Under the pieces are notes generated by a model. That model was not told the origin of the DNA. It saw only the letters and a program-made list of their open reading frames with translations, and did not search any database. The position numbers and the translations under genes were made by a program. A DNA stretch of 64,000 nucleotides from Sapria himalayana (lineage: Eukaryota > Streptophyta > Magnoliopsida > Malpighiales > Rafflesiaceae): positions 151,087 through 215,086 of the forward strand of contig JAREIK010000737.1 of the NCBI GenBank assembly GCA_029783825.1, given 5' to 3'. Positions 1 through 10,564 of this stretch are shown here, piece after piece; the stretch's first letter is position 1; each line of letters starts with the position of its first letter.

Positions 1-1481
1 TAACCTTTGAAAATTTGAAAAATTATCAAAAATAAATTTTTTGTTATTTCATTGTTTGAATAAAACCTATAAACCATTAAATTTTTAAATACTTAAATCA
101 ATTACTTCTAGATCTTGAAAACCCTAAATAGATAAATTTTTTTAACATGTATATCCTAGATAATAAATAATAAATCTCATTTTTATTTTTTTCATTATAA
201 TTTTAAATATTCATTTTAAATATTTATTTGTTTATTTTTATATAAATATTAATTACAAAATAAATTATAAGTTATACAAATATAATTTATATAAATTATT
301 TATCAACAAAAAAATATAGATAAACTTTATAAAAGAAGAAAAAAATTAAAAACAAAAAAATATTATATAGTAATATATTTTGCTTTGTTTCTGAATCATT
401 TTAGGTTTTGTAATTATATTTTAATTGATATCTAACTTATTAATAATAGATTATTAATTTATTTTTTGATCATTATTCTAATATTTATCAATAAAAATAT
501 TTATATTGAATTTATATGCTATATAAATTTAATAATTATTATAACAAAATATTGTATTCACTTTTGAAAAAAGTTTTAAAATTTTTATATTTTCAAAGAT
601 TGTAACCTTTGAAAATGTGAAAAAATAAATAAAATATTCTTTTTTTTGTTATTTCATTGTTTAAATAAAACCTATAAATCACTAAATGCCTAAACACTTA
701 AATCACTAAACTACAAAATCCCGTTACCCCTATATAGATAATCCTTTAAATTGGTATACCCTAAATAATAATTAATAAATCTAATTTTTATTTGTTTTAT
801 TATAATTTAAAATATTCATTTTGATTGTTATGTTTTTTATTTATATATATATATATTAATTATAGAATAAATTATGAGTTAAACATATAATTTATAAAAA
901 TTAGTTTTCATCAAAAAATAAATAAGCTTATAAAAAGAATAAAAATTTAAAAACAAATAATTATTATTAAATAATATATTTTGCTTAGCTTTTGAATCAT
1001 TTTAGGTTTAGATATTATATATTAAGTAATATCAATCTTATTCATAATAGATTTTTAATTTATTTTTTGATAATTATTAGAATATCTATGAATAAAATTG
1101 TTTATATTGAATTTATATGATATATAATTATTATGATTATTATAAATAAATATTGTATTCACTTTTGAAGAAAAATTAAAAATTATTATATTTTCAAAGG
1201 TTATAATCTTAAAAAATAAGAAATAATAATAAAAATAAATTTTTAGTTATTTTATTTTTTAAATAAAACCTATATACCATCAAATGCTTACTTACTTAAA
1301 TTAATATGCTCATAAACCCCGAAACCCCTAAATATATAAAGATTTTAACTTCTATATACTACTTAATAAATAATATATCTCATTTTTATTTCTATTTATT
1401 ATAATTTTAAATATTCATTTTAATTATTAATACTTATTTTTTAGAAAAATTAATTGCAAAATTAATTTCGAGTGAGACAAA

Positions 1482-1608
1482 TATTGTGCTACTGCTGCAT
1501 CCCCGGCCACTAAATACTTCCTTTCCTGCACTTACATGAAAATATTAAAAAATAAAAAATATTTGGTTATACAAACAAATTATCAAAAAATAAATTACAT
1601 ATACAGTA
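1482..1608. mobile_element. Truncated solo-LTR remnant
   Basis: This is the last ~125 bp of the same LTR that is complete at 18592-19162. Both share the stretch from TATTGTGCTACT through GCATCCCCGGCC to the AT-rich end. The right boundary is followed by ATAAT (1609-1613), the same 5 bases that flank the complete copy, so it is the same insertion rather than an independent one. The left end is joined directly to satellite at a GAGACAAATATT sequence. The terminal CA of the complete copy reads TA here. Confidence 0.85.
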
Positions 1609-3215
1609 ATAATAAATCTTAAATCTCATTTTAATTTGTATTCATTATAATTCTAAATATTCATTTTAAATATTTATTAGTTTATTTTTTATATAAATAT
1701 TAATTACAAAATAAATAATTAGTCAGACAAATATAATATTAATAATTTACTTTTAATAAAAAAAATATAATCTTATAAAAAGAAGTAAAAATTTAAATAA
1801 AAAAAATTATTATTTAGTAATAAATTTTACTTTGATTATGAATCATTTTAGGTTTTGTATTATATTTTAATTTATATTTATCGTATTAATAATAGTTTAT
1901 TAATTTATTTTTTGATAATTGAAATCATATCTATCAATAAAATTATTTATAATTAGTTTGTATTATATATTATTATAATGATTATTATTACTAAATATTG
2001 TATTCACATTTAAAAAAATTTTAAATTTATTATATTTTCAAATGTTATAACCTTTGAAATTGTGAAAAAATAACAAAAATATTTTTTTGTTATTTCATTG
2101 TTTAAATAAATCCTATAAACCACTAAATACCGAAATACTTAAATCAATAACTCCTAAATCTCGAAAATACTAAATAGATAATCAATTTAAACCGGTATAC
2201 CCTAAATAATAAATAATAAATCTCAATATTATTTTTTTATTATAATTTAAAATATTCATTTTAATTATTTATTCATTTATTTTTATATTATTATTAATTA
2301 CAGAATAAATTGAGCTAGACAAATATAAATTATATAATTATTTTTCATCAAAAAAATATAGATAAACTTTTTAAAGAAAAAAAATTCAAAACAAAAAATT
2401 ATTATATAGTAATATATTTTGCTTTGTTTCTGAATCATTTTAGATTTTGTAATTATATTTAAATTGATATCTATCTTATTAATAATAGATTATTAATTTA
2501 TTCTTTGATAATATTAGAATATTTATCAATAAAAATATTTATATTGAATTTATATGATATATAAATATAATTATTATTATAACTAAATATAGTATTCACT
2601 TTTGAAAAAAATTTAAAAATTATTATATTTTCAAAGGTTATAACCTTTATAAATATCAAAAAATAAAAAAAATAGATTTTTGATATTTTTTTATAAATAA
2701 CACCTATAAACAACTAAATGAATACATAGTTAAATCAGTAAGCTCCTAAACCCTGTAATGACAAAATACATAAACCATTAAACCATTATATACTACTTAA
2801 TAATTAATAAATCTAATTTTTAATTCTATTTATTATAATTTTAAATATTCATTTTGCTTATTTATTAGTTTATTTTTATAGAAATATTTATTACAAAATA
2901 AATTATGAGTGCGACAAATATAATTTAAAAAAAATATATCCATATAAAAGAAGTAAAAATTTAAAAATTAAAAATTTTTATCTAGAAATATATTTTACTA
3001 TAATTTTGAATCAATTTGGGTTTTGTAATTATTTTTTAATTAATATCTATCTTAATATCAATAGTTTATAAATTTAATTATGATCATTATTATAATATAT
3101 ATCAATAAAATTATTTATTGAATTTATATGATATATAATTATTAATATTATTATAACTAAGTATTGTATTCACATTTCAAAAAATTTTAAATATTATTAT
3201 ATTTTCAAAGGTTAT

Positions 3216-5888
3216 AACCTATGTAAATGAGAAAAAATTATTGCAAATTTTTTTGATATTTTATTTTTTTAAATAAAACGTATAAACCACTAAAATCCCA
3301 AAAACATAAATCGCTAAAATCCTAAATGAAAAAACCTCTAAATACTTAAAACATTAAACTGGTATACATTAATAATAAATAATAAATATAATTTTAAATT
3401 TTATTCAGTATAATTTTAAATTTTTATTTTAATTATTATCAGTTTATTTTTATAGAAATATTAATTACATAATAAATTATTAGTGAGATAGATCTAATTT
3501 AAATTAAAACACTATCCCTAAATAATAAATAATAAATCGCATTTTTTTAATTATAATTTTAAATATTCATTTTAATTATTTATTTGTTTATTTATATAAA
3601 AATATTAATTACAAAATAAATTGAGCTAGACAAAAATAATTTATATAAATTATTTTTCATTAAAAAATTATAGATAAACTTTTTAAAAGAAAAAAAATTT
3701 TCAAAACAAAAAATTATTATATAGTAATATATTTTTCTTTGTTTCTAAATCATTTTAGGTTTTGTAATTATATTTTAATTGATATCTATCTTATTAATAA
3801 TTGATTATTAATTTATTTTTTGATTATTATTACAATATTTATCAATAAAATTCTTTATATTGAATTTACAAGATATATATTTATAAAGATTATTTTATCA
3901 AATTTTTTATTTACATTTGAAAATAATATAAAAATTATTATATTTTTAAAGGTTATCATCTTTGAAAATGAGATAAAATCACAAGAATAATTTTTTTGTT
4001 ATTTTATTGTTTATATAAAACCTATAAACTACTAAATGCCTAAACACTTAAATCATTAAACCCCTAAACCCCAAAACCCTTAAATACTTAAACATTTAAA
4101 CCATCTTTAAAGGTTTAAGTATTTATAAATAATATATAAATTTCTATCAATAAATAATAGTTTATTAATTTATTTTTTGATCATTGTTATTTTTCTATTT
4201 ATATTTAGTTTATTAATATCTATTAATAAAATTGATTATTTTAAAATAACATGATATATAATTATTAATTTATTATAACTAGATATTATATTCACATTTG
4301 AAAAAAATTTAAAAATTATTATATTTATAAAGGTTATAACCTTCAAAATTGATAAAAAATTTGAAAAATAATTTTTTTGTTATTTAATTATTTAAATAAA
4401 ACATATAAACTACTAAATGCCTAAACACTTAAATCACTAAACTCCTAAACTTTTAAATATTAAAAACCATAAAACCGGTATACCCTAAATAATTAATCAT
4501 AAATCTCAATTTTAATTGTATTCATTATAATTTTAATATTCTTTTTAATTATTTATTAGTTTATTTTATAAAAATATTAATTGCAAGATAAAATTATGAA
4601 TGAGACAATTATAATTTAAATAATTTATCTTCATCAAAAAATTTTATAAGCTTATTAAATGAATCAAAATTTTAAAAATGAAAAATTATTATTTAGTACT
4701 ATATTTTACTTTGATTTTTAATCGTTTTAGGTTTTGCAAATATATTTTAATTAATATTTATCTTATTAATAATAGTTTATTAATCTATTATATGATCAGT
4801 ATTATAATATCGATCAATAAAATTATTTATATTGAATTTACATGATATTTAATTTTTATGATAATTATAATTAAATATTGTATTAACATTTGAAAAAAAA
4901 TTAAAAATTATAATATTTCAATGGTTATAACCTTGAAAATTATAAAAAATCATAAAAATAATTTTTTCGTTATTTAATTATTTAAATAAAACTTATAATC
5001 CACAAAATACTTAAATACTTAAATTACTAAACTCCTAAACCCTGATACTTATGCGCTGCACACACATAGCGACGGACCAAAGTACACATGTACACATATT
5101 ATTGTCCATTTTGGTGTAGCATTTAGAGGGGCCAACAAGTCCTAAAAGCAGCCAGAAGTATGGGCCACCAGCTTGTAGAGGGCCCCACTAGCAAGGCGGG
5201 ATGATAACATTCAGACAACTGACGAGACCGAGAAAAGTGGCCGGGAGTAAACCTATGAGTAGCTAGGAGTGGGTCCCACTAGCCATATCAGGCAGCATAG
5301 AGGGCAACCCAACCGTCGCCCAACAGGAGTAGCGGGTAATCCATGATTAATTAGAGATACGGCAAAATACGAAGCATCACCAAGCAGGCCCAGTAAGCAA
5401 TGGAGTCAATACCAGCTACACGGGAGCGAATGATTCAAACATGTAGAAGACCCATATACTTGTAGAGATGGATCATGACATACTCACATACACAATCTTG
5501 TCTGTTCTCTATGTAGCATTCAATGAGGGCAACTTGATCCATGAGTATCTTTAAGTGGGGCCCACTAATGCGTTTAGTAAATATACATTAGGCAATGCTA
5601 CACTCCCAGGAGCAGAAGACCCATCTTTATAGCATTTTGTAATTTTACTTGTATACTAGCTTGGTTGTATGCGTAGATAATTAGACTATGAGAAGGACCT
5701 CATCACACATGAACACCGATGCATGCATATTTTTTGATATTTTTTCGGTGCAACATACAACCACTTCTTGGAGCTCGAGGTGGAAGCATTCTAACCCAAG
5801 AGATACTATTTTGAGAATCATTGGAGCAAAAGAATGTAGAATTTAGAGGTGAGAATGAATTTACAAAGTGCCATAGATATGGACTTGT
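3216..5888 (+). repeat. Left arm of large inverted repeat
   Basis: These ~2.67 kb (satellite plus module A) reappear in reverse complement at 9684-12388. Paired landmarks lie at a nearly constant coordinate sum of about 15,600: the island start (5043 with 10564), the unusual ATCTTTAAAGG octamer-block end (4101 with about 11500), and the ATCCCTAAATAATAAA stretch (about 3500 with about 12090). The same arm also occurs in direct orientation at about 41240-43906. Confidence 0.85.
4021..4100 (+). repeat. Octamer block of a satellite monomer (representative)
   Basis: Ten consecutive 8-bp units without a register slip. Examples are CCTATAAA at 4021, CACTTAAA at 4045, CCCCTAAA at 4061 and TACTTAAA at 4085. 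Nine of ten end in TAAA; the unit at 4069 ends in AAAA. The same register is seen in other monomers, for example from 671 and about 40735. CCCCTAAA is one base longer than the plant telomere unit CCCTAAA. Confidence 0.9.
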
Positions 5889-5889
5889 A
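5043..5889 (+). repeat. Island module A, copy 1
   Basis: GC-richer, non-satellite sequence that starts abruptly after the octamer-type string CTAAACCC. Two more copies exist: 9684-10564 (inverted) and 43023-43906 (direct). This copy lacks ~45 bp near 5440 that both others keep (TTTATGTTTGTAGTC region). It carries several GTGGGNCCCACTA-like strings (about 5173, 5269, 5554). On the minus strand a short frame with the motif SISWVRMLP stays open in all three copies. No known protein, RNA or transposon family was recognised. Confidence 0.75.
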
Positions 5890-6292
5890 GATTAATGAGT
5901 GTTCAGTTTTACATGTATTCCATTGCATAGCAATGACATAGGCAAACGCTTGATGCTACATGTCACACACAATGCACAATCTTATATTTTCATAGTTTTA
6001 ATATGGTGCATCATTCAGGTTCCTACAAAGGTTTGTAAAATCCGAATGGAAAGGACGTAGTGCACATAATGACTCAATGCCAACTCTAAAGTCCATGAAG
6101 GCCAGGTGATTTTAGTTGTATTCGTACGCTTGGAATTATTAGGCATTATGTTTTTTTATGTATTTTATGCATAGAGTCATTAAGGTGCATAGGATTTGGT
6201 GGGCTGGCCGAAATTAGTCAGCTTTTTAGTCTCTTATAAGTGGTGTGCCTAAATGATGAATAAAGTGTTTATTTAAAAAAAACAAAAAAAAA
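5890..6292 (+). repeat. Island module B, copy 1, ending in poly-A-like tract
   Basis: Directly follows module A. It ends with AATAAA at 6259-6264, then about 10 bp later A-runs interrupted by single bases (6275-6292), a layout like the 3' end of a polyadenylated transcript copy. Related copies: 22394-22740 (left-truncated) and 43907-44315. The string TAAACCCT stands both just before module A and just after the A-tract, so A+B could be one retroposed unit. However, TAAACCCT is common in this satellite, so the apparent target duplication is weak evidence. Confidence 0.6.
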
Positions 6293-7446
6293 CCATAAAC
6301 CCTAAACTTTAAATCATTAACATTAAACCATAAACGATAACCCCAATCCATAATCCCTAAATCCTAAATCTCATGTTTTGCACTTTTATAATCAAATGAC
6401 TAAGTGTTAAATTTAAATTTAAATACACAACTTTTAAGAATGTCACAGATTTATTTTTTTGTATTTGTAACACAAAGTCATGACTCAAGGGGTGAGTTAT
6501 GGATTCGGTCTCTTTCTTGCTTTAGATTATTGTAGCATTAGCAATGGTCATGATTGTATAATTTGTCTCAATAACAAAAAATCATATTGATGAGAATATG
6601 CCATAACTTGTGTCTCTCTGTTGAACACATTGTTATGGCACATAGAATGATCTTGAATACATATTTAATCACGATAAAACTGGGTCACAGTATAGGATAT
6701 GACCATTGCTTGTGCATTTTATCTTTATATCGCAAAGTCATTGCACTAGGAATGATTGTAACTTTGGACATTCCTCAAGAGCAATAGTCATGACCCGATA
6801 AATAGTTAAAGCTAGAGTACTACTCTTTATAACTTTCTATCGCTAAAATTTTTGGGATTGGAAATATCACTATGGCCTTTTCCTTTGATTTGTGACCTCA
6901 AGTGTCAATATGCAAGACTAATATTTTGAGCAATGATTAAAACCTTTTATACATTTGAATATGATTCATTTACACCTTTTTGGGTATTGTGAGCTTTTAT
7001 ACATAACTCATTTAATATAAAAATAAAGAAATGATACTTTTCATATCCATGAGGATATAAAAAAAGGGCTTAGACATGCCAATACAATAAATTTTTTGAT
7101 TCTTGATTGAAAGAAAGCCCATACTTCTTGGTTTAAAAAAAATTCTTTTAGAGGTGGTTATTTTTTTAGAGGTGAACTATGTTTTAAAAAAAATCTTTGA
7201 GTGTGTGCATGAGAGATATTTTAGAAGAAATTACAATAATCAATATAAATAGCATCCTCAACAACTAGCTATTTCAACACATTGGGGTACAACTTTGGTT
7301 TAGTCTATTAGCGTACATGAGTCAAATTACCTTTGATAGCCCAGTGATTCAACATCAAATATGATGAGACATAATAAAGATAAATTAAAAGCTCCTATTA
7401 TTTTTGTTAGAGCTTTAGCAATCATTCTAGAGTTGAGAGAGGAACA
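6293..7446 (+). repeat. Island module C, copy 1
   Basis: Begins with ~90 bp of loose CCCTAAA-like heptamers/octamers, then ~1.06 kb of unique-looking sequence ending at GAGAGAGGAACA, after which satellite resumes. Copies: 12413-13288 (left-truncated), 22741-23920, 44316-45492. All four share the same right junction to the same satellite phase, so they spread together with flanking satellite. A 61-79-residue plus-strand frame overlaps all copies (here 6587-6787), but differences between copies mostly change residues, so it is not called as a gene. Confidence 0.75.
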
Positions 7447-9683
7447 AAATAAATTATTTTAATTATTTAGTATAATTCTAAATTTTTATTTTAATTATTT
7501 ATCAGTTTATTTTTATAGAAATATTAATTACAAAATAAATTATTAGTGAGATAGATCTAATTTAAATTAAACCGGTATATCCTAAATAATAAAGAATAAA
7601 TCTTATTTTTTTTTCATTTTAATTTTAAATATTTAAATTTAATTATTTATTTGTTTATTTTTATATAAATATTAATTACAAAATAAATTATGAGTTACAC
7701 AAATATAATTTATAAAAATTATTTTTCATTAAAATAATATAGATAAACTTTATAAAAGAAAAAAAAATTTCAAAATAAAAAATTATTATATAGTAATATA
7801 TTTTGCTTTGCTTTTGAATCATTTTTGGTTTTTTAATTATATCATAATTAATATATCTTTTTAATAATAGATTATTATTTTATTTTTTAAACATTATTAG
7901 AATATATCAATAAAATAGTTTATATTGAATTTATATGATATATACATATAATGATTATTATAACTAAATATTGAATTCACTTTTGAAAAAAATTTAAAAA
8001 TTATTATATTTTCTAAGGTTATTACCTTTGAAAATATCAAAAAATAATAAAAATAATTTTTTTGTTTATTTATTTTTTAAATAAAACCTATAAACACTAA
8101 ATGCATACACATTTATATAAGTAAACTCCTAGACCCCGTATTGCCTAAATATAGTAACCATTAAACCGATATATAATACATAATAAATAATAAATCTAAT
8201 TTTTATTTCTATTTATTATAATTTTAAATATTCATTTTAATTTTTTATTAGTTTATTTTTATAGAAATATTTATTACAAAATAAATTATGAGTGCGACAA
8301 ATATAATTTAAATAATTTATTTTTAATGAAATAATATATATACGCATATAAAAGAAGTAAAAATTTAAAAATTTAAAATTATAATCCAGTAATATATATT
8401 ACTTTAATTTTGAATCAATTTGGGTTTTGTAAATATTTTTTAATTAATTTCTATCTTTTTATTAATAGTTTATTAATTTAATTTTTGATCATTATTATAA
8501 TATATATCAATTCATTTGTTTATATTGAATTTATATGATATAGAATTATTAATATTATTATAACTATAATATTATATTTACATTTAAAAAAATTTTAAAT
8601 ATTATTATATTTTCAAAGGTTATAAGCTATGAAAATGAGAAAAAATAAGAATTTTTTATTATTATTTTATTGTTTAAATAAAACCTATAAACCACTAAAT
8701 GCCTAAAAACATAAATTGCTAAATTTTCAAATGACAAAACATCTAAAAACTTAAACCATTAAATTGGTATACATTAATAATAAATCATAAATCACATTTT
8801 AATTTTTATTCAGTATAATATAAAATTTTTATTTTAATTATTTATAATGTTTATTTTTATTGAAATATTAATTACAAAATAAATTATTACGGAGACAGAT
8901 ATAATTAAAATTAAACTTGTATACCCTAAATAATAATTATTAAATCTCATTTGTTTTTCATTATAATTTTAAATATTCATTTTAATTATTTATTTGTTTA
9001 TTTTTATATAAATATTAATTACAAAATAAATTATTAGTTAGACAAATATAATTTAGATAAATTATTTTTAATCAAAAAATATAGATAAACTTTTTAAAAT
9101 AAAAAAAAATTCAAAATAAAAAATTATTATGTTGTTATATATTTTGCTTTGCTTATGAATTATTTTAGGTTTTGTAATTATATTTTAATTGATATCTAAC
9201 TTATTAATAATAGATTATTTATTTATTTTTTGATCATTATTAGAATATTTATCACTAAAATTGGTTATATTGACTTTATATGATATATAAATTTATTAAT
9301 TCTTATAACTAAATATTATATTAGCTTTTTAAAAAAGTTTTAAAATTATTATATTTTCAAAGGTTATAACCTTTGAAAATATCAAAAAATATCAAAAAAT
9401 AATAAAAATAATTATTTTGTTATTTAATTTATTAAATTAAAACATATAAACCACTAAATGCATTTATAGTTAAATCAGTAAACTCCTAAATACATAAACC
9501 ATTAAACCACTATATACTACTTAATAATTAATAAAACTAATTTTAATTTCATTTATTATAATTTTAAATATTGATTTTAATATTTATTAGTTTATTTTTA
9601 TAAAATATTTTTTCCAAAATAAATTAAGAGTGCGACAAATATAATTTAAATAATTTATTTTTAATCAAAAAAATATAGACGCT
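7447..9683 (+). repeat. AT-rich satellite array, block 2
   Basis: Satellite monomers in the same orientation as block 1, with dyads near 8010, 8610 and 9353 (the last is a perfect 28-bp palindrome, 9353-9380). The first ~1.3 kb matches 23921-25300 and the first ~550 bp matches 45493-46030. It ends abruptly at 9683, where inverted module A begins. Nothing gene-like is seen. Confidence 0.9.
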
Positions 9684-10564
9684 CACAAGTCCATATCTAC
9701 GGCACTTTGTCAATTCATTCTCACCTCTGAATTCCACATTCTTTTGTTTCAATGATCCTCAAAAGAGTATATCTTGGGTTAGAATGCTTCCTCATCGAGC
9801 TCCAAGAAGTGGCTGTATGTTGCACCAACAAAATATCAAAAAATATCCATGCATCGGTGTGCATGTGTGATGAGGTCCATCTCATAGTCTAATTATCTAC
9901 TCGTACAACCAAGCTAGAATACAAGTAAAATTACAAAATTCTATAATGATGGTTCTTCTGCTCCAGGGAGTGTAGCATCGCCTAAATTTATTTACAAAAT
10001 GCATTAGTGGGCCCCACTTAGAGATACTCATGGGTCCAGTTGCCCTAATTGCATGCTACATAGAGAACAAACAAGATTGTGTGTGTGAGTATGTCATGAT
10101 CCATCTCTACAAGTACATGGTGCATTCAAGTTCAAAATAAAAATAAGACTACAAACATAAACTACAAGTTTGAATCTTTTCCTCCCGTGTGGCTGGTCTG
10201 GACTCTATTGCTTACTGGCCCTGCTTGGTGATGCTTCGTATTTTGCCGGCTCTCCAATTAATCATGGATTACCCGCTACTCATGTTGGGTGACGGTTGGG
10301 TGTCCCTCTTTGCTGCCTGATAGGGCTAGTGGTACCTACTCCTAGCTACTCCTGGGTTTACTCCAGACCACATTGCTCGGTCTCATCGGTTTTCTTAATG
10401 TTATCATCCCGGCTTGCTAGCGGGGCCCTCTACAAGTTGGAGGCCCATACTTCTGGCTGGTTCTAGGACTTGCTGGCCCCTCTAAATGCGACACCAAAAT
10501 CGACAAGAATATGTGCACATATGTACAGTGGTCCGTCGCTATATGTGTGTGGTGCAGTAGTATC
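9684..10564 (-). repeat. Island module A, copy 2 (inverted)
   Basis: Reverse complement of the sequence at 5043-5889 and 43023-43906. It ends at the same base as copy 1 on the satellite side (TGATACT read on the minus strand). Modules B and C are absent on this side: the copy stops at CACAAGTCC, next to satellite in opposite orientation. It forms the inner part of the right arm of the inverted repeat. Confidence 0.85.

Larger units (their letters stand above)
1..5042 (+). repeat. AT-rich satellite array, block 1
   Basis: Diverged tandem monomers. The dyad marking each monomer start recurs near 591, 1191, 2035, 2629, 3203, 3942, 4321 and 4915, giving spacings mostly of 575-600 bp. The irregular 844-bp step contains the LTR remnant at 1482-1608, and the 739/379 steps reflect a chimeric monomer. 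Orientation '+' is defined here as dyad, then octamer block, then body. No gene is visible. The small minus-strand open frame at 2498-2713 is low-complexity (I/F/N/Y/K) and is attributed to base composition. Confidence 0.93.

Noticed and set aside
2498..2713. Low-complexity frames in satellite (2498-2713, 13706-13897, 21385-21621, 35350-35535, 39012-39197, 47796-47996, 48779-48967, 50227-50469, 52640-52867)
   Set aside because: Composed almost only of I, F, N, Y, K, L and S as expected from AT-rich DNA, not conserved in frame between monomers, and without any domain.
4021..4100. True interstitial telomere (perfect CCCTAAA array)
   Set aside because: Units are mostly 8 bp with variable first bases; perfect CCCTAAA occurs singly, so this is telomere-like, not a telomere tract.
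6587..6787. Related 61-79-codon plus-strand frames in all four module C copies (also 12425-12610, 23002-23238, 44577-44816)
   Set aside because: Copies differ mostly by residue-changing substitutions (SVE/SIE, AQR/ALR, HSI/HSF, GMNV/RMIV), lengths vary, and no protein family is recognised. Shared ancestry of the repeat explains the similarity.
5043..7446. Island A-B-C as a complete LTR element or Helitron
   Set aside because: Ends TGATAC and GGAACA are not inverted termini, there is no consistent target duplication, and about 85 bp of satellite phase is missing at the site. No Helitron-like 3' hairpin with CTRR was seen.
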